A stretch of 64,000 nucleotides of DNA, from contig CAZQKR010000008.1 of NCBI GenBank assembly GCA_964594045.1, positions 1 to 64,000 of the forward strand, given 5' to 3'. The DNA comes from UBA2365 sp964594045. Lineage in GTDB: Bacteria; Bacteroidota; Bacteroidia; Chitinophagales; Saprospiraceae. Under the pieces are notes generated by a model that saw only the letters and a list, made by a program, of their open reading frames with translations, had not been told where the DNA came from and searched no databases. Of the stretch, positions 44,432 to 53,416 are shown piece by piece. Position numbers and translations under genes: made by a program. The number at the start of each line of letters is the position of its first letter. Positions within the stretch are counted from its first letter, which is position 1.

Positions 44432-46096
44432 TCAAATAGATATATCAACTTCCTTTAGCCTTTTAGGTCCTGCTGACAGGATGTGAGAAGGAATTTCATC
44501 CTTGAACAATTTAAAGTTTTCGATATATCTCGCCACCAGTGCGTCATACTTCCTCCAGTAGTCTTTTTTGTTTCCCCAAGCATTGGCAGGATCGAATACT
44601 TCATCAGGAACATTCGGACAGGATTTGGGTATATCAAATCCAAACAAGATGTCCTTTCTGTATTCCACATGATCCAGATGTCCTTCCAGTGCTGCATTCA
44701 GCATATTTCTGGTATGACGGATCGAGATCCGTTTGCCGACGCCGAATTTACCCCCAACCCATCCGGTATTGACCAGCCAGATCCGCGCATTGCATTGTTC
44801 AGCCTTTTTTCTGAGCAGATTGGCATAGAAATACGGATGATGCACCATGAAAGGTGCACCAAAGCATGCGCTGAAGGTGATTTCGGGCTCAATTCCCAGT
44901 CCAAGTTCTGTACCTGCGATCTTCGATGTATATCCACTGATAAAATGGTAAATGGCCTGATCCATACTCAATCTGGCAATCGGAGGCATTACACCTTGCG
45001 CGTCTGCCGTCAGGAAAATGATGTTTTTAGGTTGTGCATAAACCATTTTTTCGGGTACTGCATTGGGAATAAATTCCAGCGGATAGGACATACGTGTATT
45101 CTCAGTGAGTCTTTCATCATCGAGGTCGATCTGCCTGGAAGCAGGGTCGAAAACGACATTTTCCAGGATGGTTCCAAATTTATATGTACAGGCATGGATC
45201 TCAGGTTCTGCCTCTGCGGAAAGCCTGATCGCTTTTGCATAGCAGCCTGCTTCATAGTTGAAAACTCCGGATTCGCTCCAACCATGTTCGTCATCACCGA
45301 TCAGCCTCCTGGTAGGATCTGCAGACAAGGTCGTTTTACCTGTTCCTGATAAACCAAAAAACAGTGCAACATCATCGTCTTTTCCAACGTTGGCAGAGCA
45401 ATGCATGGACATAACATCATTCAAAGGCATCAGGTAATTCATGATGGTAAAAACAGACTTCTTGATCTCACCGGCATAGGAAGAGTTGGCTATGACAGCC
45501 AGTCTTTGTCCGAAATTGATCATGATGGCAGTTTCGCTCAATGTTCCGTCGATCCTGGGGTCCAGTTTAAATGACGGGGCAACCATAACGGTAAAATCAG
45601 GCACAAAGTCTCTGATCTTTGCCAGGTCACCTTCAGTGATGAACATATTTTTGATGAAATGTGAACTCCAGGCGTGTTCCGTAATGATCCGGACTTTCAA
45701 CCTGTTTTCAGGGTCCGCTCCGGCGTAAACATCCTGAACGAATAATTCTTCTCCCTGCCAGTATGCCTGAAGCCGGGAAAAGATCACATTGAATTTTTCC
45801 TGGGTCATCGGGCGGTTGTAGGAACCCCAGTCAATATTTTTGGAAGAGCTCTCTTCCATGACAAAGTACTTGTCATTGGCAGCCCTTGCAGTCCATTTTC
45901 CGGTATATTTCTGGAAAGCTCCTCCGTTGACCAGTTTGCCCTCACCACGGAAAACAGCTTCTTCCACCAATGCAGGTGTCGGTAAATTCCAGTAAATCCT
46001 GTCAAGATGCACCAGGCCGTGATTTTCAAGTCCAAAATCAGCTTTGTATGCTCCTGCGTGTTTACTGGCAGGCGTATCAAATTCTAAATATTTCAC
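44432..46096 (-). CDS. pckA: phosphoenolpyruvate carboxykinase (ATP)
   Basis: The 554-aa enzyme interconverts oxaloacetate and phosphoenolpyruvate with ATP, for gluconeogenesis. It shows the kinase-1a loop FGLSGTGKTTLSADP, the metal/kinase-2 motif LIGDDEHGW, and the PEPCK-specific GCYAKAIRLSAEAEPEI and TSKIAGTELG blocks. The start is GTG: an in-frame TGA lies two codons upstream, and the next Met is residue 80, too late for the family. It follows the aminotransferase gene by 27 bp, so oxaloacetate-forming and oxaloacetate-using enzymes form one operon. Confidence 0.95.
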   Translation of the reverse strand: MKYLEFDTPASKHAGAYKADFGLENHGLVHLDRIYWNLPTPALVEEAVFRGEGKLVNGGAFQKYTGKWTARAANDKYFVMEESSSKNIDWGSYNRPMTQEKFNVIFSRLQAYWQGEELFVQDVYAGADPENRLKVRIITEHAWSSHFIKNMFITEGDLAKIRDFVPDFTVMVAPSFKLDPRIDGTLSETAIMINFGQRLAVIANSSYAGEIKKSVFTIMNYLMPLNDVMSMHCSANVGKDDDVALFFGLSGTGKTTLSADPTRRLIGDDEHGWSESGVFNYEAGCYAKAIRLSAEAEPEIHACTYKFGTILENVVFDPASRQIDLDDERLTENTRMSYPLEFIPNAVPEKMVYAQPKNIIFLTADAQGVMPPIARLSMDQAIYHFISGYTSKIAGTELGLGIEPEITFSACFGAPFMVHHPYFYANLLRKKAEQCNARIWLVNTGWVGGKFGVGKRISIRHTRNMLNAALEGHLDHVEYRKDILFGFDIPKSCPNVPDEVFDPANAWGNKKDYWRKYDALVARYIENFKLFKDEIPSHILSAGPKRLKEVDISI

Positions 46097-46123
46097 TTTA
46101 CTTCAGATTTAATGGTCAACAAA

Positions 46124-47341
46124 TTAATTCCAGTCTCTGACTAATTTTCTTTCACCGATGTACAGTTCATTGGGTGAATTCGGATCTATCGCCCATTTTA
46201 TCCGTTCAATGCCCTGGTTGATGTCTTTTATTCCACCGCAGAAAGATATCCTGAGATGGCCTTCAAAACCAAATTCTGCACCCGGAACTGTCAAAACACG
46301 TACTTTCTCCAGCAGGAAGTTGGAAAGTTTCCTGGAATCTTTTTCATAGGCGCTGAAATCAGCAAAAGTATAAAACGCTCCCTGAGGCTCGATCAGGTGA
46401 ACCCCGTCAAATGCTTTCAGTTGCCTGACCAGCACCTTTTTGTTGTTCTCCAGAGTGGTTTTCAAGCTGGAAACCGCATTCTGAACTCCGTTGATCGCAC
46501 CTATCGCTGCTTTCTGAAGCAGGATGGATGTTCCTGAAGTCTGGTGTCCCTGGATATTGGCCATTGCTTTGATCAGATGCTTATTGCCGACAGCCCATCC
46601 AATCCTGAATCCGGTCATTGCATATGCTTTGGAAACACCATTGATGATGATGAGCTTTGAATTATCTGAAAAATCCTTGACATAATCAAAAGGATTTGCC
46701 AAAGGAACACCATCAAAAACCAGTTTGTTATAGATGTCGTCCATGATCAGGTACAATCCTTTTTGCTCTGCAAACTCAACGATCTCCCGTATAAACTCCT
46801 TAGGATAAACTACGCCTGAAGGGTTATTGGGGCTGTTGATGATTATCGCCTTCGTGTATGAACTGACATTTTGTGTGATGTCCTTCATGGTTGGGGTAAA
46901 CGTGCCGTCTTCCGGAACAACCGGTACAGGGATCGCTCCGCAAAGTTTTACCATGTCCGGGTACGAAACCCAGTAAGGTGCCGGAAAGATCACTTCATCC
47001 TGCGGATCCAGGATAGCCTGTAACGCAACCATTATCGCTTGTTTAGCACCGCTGGAAACAAGGATATTCGTCGGGTCAACCGACCTGTTATATGTTTCCC
47101 TGGTAAACCGAATGACTGCTTTTTTCATTTCCACCGTTCCATCTGCCGGTGCATACCTGACTTCACCGGAATTCAGATGTCCGGCAATGGCTGTGATCGC
47201 ATCAAGCGGAGCGCGGCTTTTTGGCTCACCACCTCCGAGATGTATGACCGGTTCGCCTTTGGCTTTGAGAATGGCAAAAGTTTCATTCATTTTCAGGGTA
47301 ACGGATTCGCTGACATTTCTGCCTATCAAACTTAAACTCAT
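46124..47341 (-). CDS. aspartate aminotransferase-type class I/II aminotransferase
   Basis: With the ATG at 47341 the protein has 405 aa. The fold-type I PLP motifs are clear: GAKQAIMVALQ, PAPYWVSYPDM, NSPNNPSGVVY, and the Schiff-base Lys in SKAYAMTGFRIGW. It resembles the AspC/AspB type 1-beta enzymes, which convert aspartate and 2-oxoglutarate to oxaloacetate and glutamate; aromatic or prephenate substrates are possible. The upstream frame extension to 47380 is not needed. It is co-transcribed with pckA, suggesting amino-acid-fed gluconeogenesis. A TATTTTTG -7 match sits at 47442-47435 (minus strand). Confidence 0.9.
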   Translation of the reverse strand: MSLSLIGRNVSESVTLKMNETFAILKAKGEPVIHLGGGEPKSRAPLDAITAIAGHLNSGEVRYAPADGTVEMKKAVIRFTRETYNRSVDPTNILVSSGAKQAIMVALQAILDPQDEVIFPAPYWVSYPDMVKLCGAIPVPVVPEDGTFTPTMKDITQNVSSYTKAIIINSPNNPSGVVYPKEFIREIVEFAEQKGLYLIMDDIYNKLVFDGVPLANPFDYVKDFSDNSKLIIINGVSKAYAMTGFRIGWAVGNKHLIKAMANIQGHQTSGTSILLQKAAIGAINGVQNAVSSLKTTLENNKKVLVRQLKAFDGVHLIEPQGAFYTFADFSAYEKDSRKLSNFLLEKVRVLTVPGAEFGFEGHLRISFCGGIKDINQGIERIKWAIDPNSPNELYIGERKLVRDWN

Positions 47342-47556
47342 AAAAAATTGATTTAGTTCAAAAAATCCTCCCAAGTTCAATCCGGCAGTAAAAAGCCCTA
47401 AGCTTACTGAAGTTCATTAAGCTTGGAAGTCCGACAAAAATACGAAAAATACTCCTGATTTTACTAACCTTGAGTCAGATAATGAAGTAAGTTAGACTCA
47501 TGCTAAATAGCGCATCGCCGGGGTATATATTCAAAAATATAATAATATAAAAAAAC

Positions 47557-48282
47557 TTATAAATCAAGATAAAAATCCTGGGTATATGACTTATACTCTC
47601 TGGTATATACTGAATCAATATCGTACATCATAAGTTCATCCTCCTTATATGTTGTTTTGGATTTGGAAAACTCCATGACATACCTGATATGCGGCGTATT
47701 TGGCTTGGGACGAAGCTTGAGTAAACGCTGCAATTCAAGGTGGAGAATGGCAGCTTTCTGTATAAATTCAATGGCTATGGGCACAGGCAGGATGACGCTC
47801 AATTTGCCATTTCTTTTTAGAAGTCGGTCAATGGAATTTAAAAAATCCCAATGATCCAGGTATACGGTGTGCCGGGCTTTGGTTCTGGAAGGAAAAATAG
47901 AGTGCTTGTCGCCGGTAAAAAAAGGTGGATTACTCACGATATGATCGAATGAGTCATCCGTTTCCTCCGAAAAATCCTGGACAGAGCGGTGCACAGCTTT
48001 TAACGAACCGGACCAGGGTGAGCGTAAAAAATTGAATTCAGCTTCCAGGATACTTTCCCGGTCTATGTCCACGGCAGTTACATTGGCATAAGGATTTTTC
48101 TGACACATCATCAATGCGATCACGCCGCATCCTGTGCCGACATCCAGAATCTCGTTGTCCATTCCAACTCTGGCAAATGCACCGAGCAGAACGGCATCAG
48201 AGCCAACCTTCATGGCACTGTTTACATGTCTGACATCAAATTGCTTGAAATGAAAAACATCTGAATGATCAAGTTCGGGCAT
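47557..48282 (-). CDS. tRNA1(Val) adenine-N6 methyltransferase-like protein
   Basis: The 241-aa protein begins with the HFKQFDVRHVNSAMKVGSDAVLLGAF block typical of TrmN6/YfiC proteins (shown in part). It has motif I, DVGTGCGVIALMM, a DIDRES acidic end of strand 2 and the amino-methyltransferase motif NPPFF. YfiC methylates adenine 37 of tRNA1(Val). Length and motifs match the family. It is a separate gene on the minus strand; the 215-bp spacer to the aminotransferase has a 7-bp inverted repeat (AAGCTTA 47400-47406 with TAAGCTT 47418-47424). Confidence 0.88.
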   Translation of the reverse strand: MPELDHSDVFHFKQFDVRHVNSAMKVGSDAVLLGAFARVGMDNEILDVGTGCGVIALMMCQKNPYANVTAVDIDRESILEAEFNFLRSPWSGSLKAVHRSVQDFSEETDDSFDHIVSNPPFFTGDKHSIFPSRTKARHTVYLDHWDFLNSIDRLLKRNGKLSVILPVPIAIEFIQKAAILHLELQRLLKLRPKPNTPHIRYVMEFSKSKTTYKEDELMMYDIDSVYTREYKSYTQDFYLDL

Positions 48283-48346
48283 ATTGATCTTTTATGGGGT
48301 GTAAAGGCAAGGGTAGCTCCTACAGCTTCCCTTGCCCTCCAGCCGG

Positions 48347-50134
48347 TTATTTTTTAACGACTACTTTCACATTGTCGACTTCCCATGTAGATGAAGCAGA
48401 AGCCGTGGAGGTGTATTTAAATGCAAAATACACTGTTTTCCCAAGGTAATTATTGAGTTTGATCTCCCCGGAAGGTGTCCATGTGAAATTACCTGTGCTC
48501 AAAGCAGCGCTTCCCTTTACCCAGTTGACAGAAGACGGATCTCCGGAACCGGAATATTGATCAGAAAAATAAAGTTCCATCGCATTTCCGGTATAATTTT
48601 TTGCTGACTCAAATGTCAGGATCGCATCAGTAGCACCTGAGAGATTGATCGCCGGTGAGATCAGCCAGTCTTCATTTTCATTACTGGCACTGTTTGCAAA
48701 ACCGGACATTTTGGCACAGCCCTTTGGATTGCCAAAATTGGGTTCATATACCCAAACCTGGGTACCTTTGACACTGTAAGCATTCCATTTGTTGAGGTTG
48801 GCATCAAACCCATCAGTGAAAATGGTTTCGTAATTTCCTCCGGAACCGGAACCGTTGATCATTTTAATGTCATCCACCTCCCAGGTTTTACCGCTGCTGG
48901 TCGTTCCCAGGTATCTGAACGCTATGTAGACTTTATCATTGGCGAACTGAGACAGGTTGATCTCGCCTGAAGGCACCCAGGTCCATGTGCCTGTGGATAA
49001 AGGTGCGGCCAGTTCTGTCCATTGGCTCACCTGTGGCAGAGAAGTGCCATCATAGTTTTTTGAAATGTAGATCTCCAGGTCAGGACCATTGTAATTGGCT
49101 GCAGTTCTGAAAGTGAGTGCCGGATTAGTATACGTAGAAAGATCAACTTGCGGGGAGATCAACCACGCTTCACAGGCATTGTTCGTGTTATTGGCAAAAT
49201 TGGTTATTCGGGCAAACTTATCACCACTGAAGGAATAAGCGTGCCATTTATCTGTACCAACCACATTTTGGGTGGTCCATCCACCGGATGTCAGGCTACC
49301 GTCTTCAAAATCCTTGTCAAATTTCGGGTCGCCGGGATTGGAACCTCCGCACCTCTGTCCGTTGAACCGGATATCCATCGTGTCCCTCAGATACAATTGA
49401 TAATCATCCCTGTATTTGGAAACCACAACAGTGATGGTACCCTTGCCTTCAGGTAGCTTTGCATTGGCAAATGAAGCATAACCACTGGTCCTCAGCAGGA
49501 TCTGATTTCCGTTACAATCTTCTATCGTACGGTTTGTGGTAACCTTGAAAGTGCCGTCAGCATAGGTTTTACCCAGATCTTCATTCACGAATTCTACATC
49601 TTTGAGTGTGATCAGCGTACTCAGATAACCATCCTTGACCTGGGAAATGGTCAGCGTATCAGCGTTAACTGGATGATTGATGGAACCACCCAGCACATGA
49701 TCTTCAACAAATTCATTTGGAATAGGCACTACACCATCTTCATTGGACATATATCCGATCTGGATCAGGTTATTATTGTCAGACATGACCAGACCGGCAA
49801 GTTTGACAAAAACCTTTCTGCCCACCGGAAATGTATTGAAAAGGCTGCGTTTATCCATCCTTATCTCGATACCTCCGGTTTCATCCGCGATCACCAGAGT
49901 CTGATAGTAATTGCCGGATTTATCATTTGCAACGACCACTCCGGCTATGACTCCTGCAGTCAATGATTCAATGGTACCCAGGGTGTGTGTCGCTTTCAGG
50001 GCAGCGATACTGGTGGTTACAGTCAGGTCAGGATCAGTAAAATCGAACTCAGGTTCATCAAACTCGGTTTTTACACAGGATTGGAAACCCATGATAAAGA
50101 AAAGACCCAAAACGAAAAATAAGCGAAAATTCAT
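48347..50134 (-). CDS. DUF5689 lipoprotein with two choice-of-anchor J domains
   Basis: A lipoprotein signal (FIMGFQSC, Cys20) precedes a DUF5689 domain (about 40-265; SLTAGVIAGVVVANDKSGNYY with ETGGIEIRMD, an OB-like fold). Two tandem choice-of-anchor J (jelly-roll) domains follow (about 270-435 and 440-595). They share GTDKWHAYSFSGDKFARI/GTQVWVYEPN, EAWLISPQVDLS/EDWLISPAINLS and STWEVDNVKV/KTWEVDDIKM. It is probably anchored on the cell surface. The gene starts 25 bp after the TonB-dependent receptor, so it is likely its partner, in the place normally held by a SusD. Confidence 0.87.
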   Translation of the reverse strand: MNFRLFFVLGLFFIMGFQSCVKTEFDEPEFDFTDPDLTVTTSIAALKATHTLGTIESLTAGVIAGVVVANDKSGNYYQTLVIADETGGIEIRMDKRSLFNTFPVGRKVFVKLAGLVMSDNNNLIQIGYMSNEDGVVPIPNEFVEDHVLGGSINHPVNADTLTISQVKDGYLSTLITLKDVEFVNEDLGKTYADGTFKVTTNRTIEDCNGNQILLRTSGYASFANAKLPEGKGTITVVVSKYRDDYQLYLRDTMDIRFNGQRCGGSNPGDPKFDKDFEDGSLTSGGWTTQNVVGTDKWHAYSFSGDKFARITNFANNTNNACEAWLISPQVDLSTYTNPALTFRTAANYNGPDLEIYISKNYDGTSLPQVSQWTELAAPLSTGTWTWVPSGEINLSQFANDKVYIAFRYLGTTSSGKTWEVDDIKMINGSGSGGNYETIFTDGFDANLNKWNAYSVKGTQVWVYEPNFGNPKGCAKMSGFANSASNENEDWLISPAINLSGATDAILTFESAKNYTGNAMELYFSDQYSGSGDPSSVNWVKGSAALSTGNFTWTPSGEIKLNNYLGKTVYFAFKYTSTASASSTWEVDNVKVVVKK

Positions 50135-50159
50135 ATTTGATGTTTTATAAGTTTTACAA

Positions 50160-52904
50160 TTAAAATCTGAAGCCCAGATTGAGATAATAAGTCAGGCCAT
50201 AAACATAATAATACTTTGGCGGAAAGGCATCGAAATTCTTTTCATAGTGATCGTACCTCAACTGCTCAAAACCCCCGGTGATCAGATTTTTATTATCGAG
50301 CAGATTGTTCACACCCAGATTGAGCATCAGGTAATAATCCTTGATCTTCCATGATTTTCCTCCAAAAAAGTTCACGATCAGTCCTGAAGGCAGTTTCTCC
50401 TGATCCAGTATGGCATGCCATAAGTCAGGATCAGCCAGTTTATCCACGCCTTCCACAGAAACCTGTGTTCTTCTTTCCGGATTGAAATCCAGGTAGATGT
50501 CATCAAAGTAATTGAATGACAGGTTAATGAACCAGTAATTTGGGGAATTATAGGATAGTGCCAATGAATATGCCTGCTGTGGTGTGCCATGAACCCGGTA
50601 ATTTTTCATGTAAATCAACCTGTCAGAAATGACTTTGGCCGTATTATCCTGTGAGATGGTTGCGGTAGGTCTTGACGAATACAGATACGTTCCGATCGCG
50701 GCAACTCCCTTCACACTGAATGCCGGTGTTAACTTGTACTTTGCTGCCAATTCAAGTCCCTGATGTGTCTGATTCAATCCGGTCAGGATGTAATTGACAA
50801 AACTCTGCTCAGAGTCATGGTAGAAACTCATCACCCTGATCTGGTCCCTGATCTCAGTGTAATAAGCAACTGCCTGAAGGGTCAAATTGGGCGCTCTGAG
50901 CATGTAAGCCGCTTCACCGCCAAAAATGGTTTCAGAAGACAGGCCCGCGACCAGCTCATTCCTTGTCCTTGGGGAGATGAAAGCATTTCTCACAAATGGC
51001 GCTTTTGTCATATAAATTCCATTGGCATACAGGTAGTTTCTTCCGTCAATTTTATAGGTTACTCCCGATTTTACACCGTAGTTGAAGAAATCCGTCCTGG
51101 CGCTTTCCCCAAACGAGTTCTCTGCAAATTTGCCATTGCGGTACAAGCCATTTCTCCAGAATTCGGTTCTGCTGACATTTCCGGAAATGAAGAAATCAAT
51201 GTGGTCATATACAAAAAGCGTTTTGGCCCATGCATTCATTTTAGTATTGAAAAGCTGGTAATTGTAGCCAAATGTATCGCCTTCATAGACCAGTTTGTTC
51301 GGATGATCCAGGTCATTCTGGTAAAAATCCAGTTCCTCAGGAAAATCCCTTTCGGCAAATTTGTCAAAATTGATGTAAAAATCCCCGCCGAGCAGGTCGT
51401 CCACCTTTTTATAATAGTGCATCCTTTCAAACTGGTAGGTCAAACCTCCGTTGATACTGATATTATCGGCAACCGAGGTTTCCACAAATGAATTAAAGGA
51501 TAATTTCAATGGATCTGATCTTTGTTCCTCGATGATATACTGTGACATTTTGCCGGTCACATTATTGCCTTCTAAACCATCCACGTTATAGACCGTCTCC
51601 TGGCTCAGGAAATTAGCCAGGTAAAGGCTTTCCCAGTCAATCTGCATCATGGACGGATTGGATTCAAGCATGTTCCTCAAAGTCTGGGCTTCGTTTTCAT
51701 TTTCACGGTAGCTGGGCAGATACTGATAGTAATCAGGTCTCGGGTCCGCAGCATTGTACCATTCCAGCCTGGTGAGCCCGTATTTACCGCCCAGGAATCC
51801 GATCGAAGAGGAAACAGTGGTTTTCGGACCCGGATTCCAGATGTGTCTCAGGATGGCCAGTGGCTGATTTGAGTTGGCTACTCTGGAATTTCGCTTTTCA
51901 CCGTTTTGATATCCCCAGGTAGAGTTGTAATAGTTATTATCCATAATATCATATACTTCCTGGGTGGCAGCGAGGCTCCTTCCCACTTTACCCGGAGCGT
52001 TAAGGAAAGTGAGATTCAGCAGTTGTTTGTTTCCCAGTTTCCTGTCCACACTGAGCAAATAGGAATATCCGTCATAAAATGTACCTTCCACATATCCTTC
52101 CTGTGCCCAGCGCCTGGAACCGCTGAGACTCAAGGCCCAGCCATTTTTCATCATTCCCGTGGAATAGGTCATCATCGCCCTGTTCCTGTATGTTCTGTTC
52201 GTCAGCGCATAACTCGCCCTGAAGCCTTTGTACTGATCTGATGCCAGGGTGCTGATGTTCCTTGAACCTCCAAGTCCTCCAAAAGCAAAAAACGATGGTT
52301 CCAGGGTGGTACTGTACTGACTCCTTCTCATCACATCATTCAATCCGCCCCATGTGCTCCATGCTGCAAAACCGTCTTCAAGGTCATTCATCGGCATCCC
52401 GTTAAGGAAAATCTCTTCATACGAATCCGTGTATCCTCTGGTCCTGAACCTGGCCACGCCAAAATCAAATGATGCTGTCCTGGTGAATTCATCCACGGAG
52501 GCGGTCAGCATACTGGATACTTCGCTGGACTCATCTGCGTCTGTCAGGTCAGATTCCGATAATTCAGCCACCATGCTTTCCAGCTCCTTGACAAAAGGAT
52601 AGATCCTTATGATGCCGAGTTCGGTATCTTGCAGTTCTTTTATGGTGAAATTGGAAAAAAAGCGTTCATATCCCGCAGCCTCAATATAAAAATTGTAACG
52701 ACCTGCAGATGGTAATGTGAGTTTAAAATTTCCTTCTGTATCAGTAAATGCCTGGATATCAGCATCTGCTGAAACCGTCAAAGTAGCACCGGCAACAGGA
52801 AGATTGGTATCCGAATCAAGTAAAGTTCCTGTAACAGACTGACTGTAAACCGATGCAGCACAAAAAATGATCAGCAAACCAAGTACAAATCTAAAATTCA
52901 ACAT
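50160..52904 (-). CDS. TonB-dependent receptor with carboxypeptidase-like domain
   Basis: The 914-aa protein has a signal peptide (FVLGLLIIFCAASVYSQ), a carboxypeptidase-D-like regulatory domain (about 20-105; GTLLDSDTNLPVAGATLTV, FTDTEGNFKLTLP), a plug (ARFRTRGYTDSYEEIFLNG to GGLGGSRNIS) and a large barrel ending LTYYLNLGFRF. It is shorter than SusC proteins and its N-terminal linker is acidic (ESDLTDADESSEVSS). It imports an unknown ligand. It is paired with the DUF5689 lipoprotein rather than a SusD. A TATTTTTG -7 match lies at 53013-53006, about 100 bp upstream. Confidence 0.9.
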   Translation of the reverse strand: MLNFRFVLGLLIIFCAASVYSQSVTGTLLDSDTNLPVAGATLTVSADADIQAFTDTEGNFKLTLPSAGRYNFYIEAAGYERFFSNFTIKELQDTELGIIRIYPFVKELESMVAELSESDLTDADESSEVSSMLTASVDEFTRTASFDFGVARFRTRGYTDSYEEIFLNGMPMNDLEDGFAAWSTWGGLNDVMRRSQYSTTLEPSFFAFGGLGGSRNISTLASDQYKGFRASYALTNRTYRNRAMMTYSTGMMKNGWALSLSGSRRWAQEGYVEGTFYDGYSYLLSVDRKLGNKQLLNLTFLNAPGKVGRSLAATQEVYDIMDNNYYNSTWGYQNGEKRNSRVANSNQPLAILRHIWNPGPKTTVSSSIGFLGGKYGLTRLEWYNAADPRPDYYQYLPSYRENENEAQTLRNMLESNPSMMQIDWESLYLANFLSQETVYNVDGLEGNNVTGKMSQYIIEEQRSDPLKLSFNSFVETSVADNISINGGLTYQFERMHYYKKVDDLLGGDFYINFDKFAERDFPEELDFYQNDLDHPNKLVYEGDTFGYNYQLFNTKMNAWAKTLFVYDHIDFFISGNVSRTEFWRNGLYRNGKFAENSFGESARTDFFNYGVKSGVTYKIDGRNYLYANGIYMTKAPFVRNAFISPRTRNELVAGLSSETIFGGEAAYMLRAPNLTLQAVAYYTEIRDQIRVMSFYHDSEQSFVNYILTGLNQTHQGLELAAKYKLTPAFSVKGVAAIGTYLYSSRPTATISQDNTAKVISDRLIYMKNYRVHGTPQQAYSLALSYNSPNYWFINLSFNYFDDIYLDFNPERRTQVSVEGVDKLADPDLWHAILDQEKLPSGLIVNFFGGKSWKIKDYYLMLNLGVNNLLDNKNLITGGFEQLRYDHYEKNFDAFPPKYYYVYGLTYYLNLGFRF

Positions 52905-53416
52905 TTGCCCTTTTTTAAGTTATGTGGTATGTCTGGCAATTATTTGCCGGATATTCAAACAATATCTCACTTTCCCGTTATCAGGTTTTTGAGCATATTG
53001 GCAGACAAAAATACATTAAATATTTATACTTGGAAAATGTTTTGATTTTCAATATGAAGTGCTGTCAAGGTGATGAATCAACCATGTTCAATGCTGAAAG
53101 AGGTCATCAGATAAGCTATTCTGATTTTTTCAAAACTAATATTCGATCAATTACAAAATATTATATTGTAAATAACCGGGTTTACCCTGAATAGCTTAAA
53201 AATTGAGGAGATAAAGCGCATTATTAAAAACTACTCAATTACTGCCAAATTAATAATGAGGTGATATAAATCCATGGGAAGTAAGCAATCTTTGGTTGAT
53301 CTCAAGGTGATAAGGTCAAAAAAAAACAGTCCGGATGCCCGGACTGTTTTGACAGATCTAAAAATATATGATGATTGATCAATTTGACGCAGTTCACTCA
53401 AAGAACCGCGATTTTT
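52905..53416. other. intergenic region between the TonB receptor and dnaK, 512 bp
   Basis: The left part should hold the promoter of the TonB-dependent receptor (candidate -7 box TATTTTTG on the minus strand at 53013-53006; no -33 box seen). The right part holds the dnaK terminator. A 90-codon plus-strand frame (52922-53194) has no signature and overlaps the promoter, so it is not called. Confidence 0.45.
53318..53349 (-). terminator. Rho-independent terminator of dnaK
   Basis: AAACAGTCCGG (53324-53334) and CCGGACTGTTT (53339-53349) form an 11-bp perfect stem with an ATGC loop. On the minus strand it is followed by a U-rich run (A tract 53318-53326 on the plus strand). It lies 68 bp after the dnaK stop. 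Confidence 0.93.

Noticed and set aside
44483..45349. 288-codon plus-strand frame
   Set aside because: It is antisense to pckA, lacks any signal or motif, and is typical of shadow frames opposite a codon-biased gene.
52922..53194. 90-codon plus-strand frame
   Set aside because: It covers the TonB receptor promoter region, is AT-driven in composition and has no motif.
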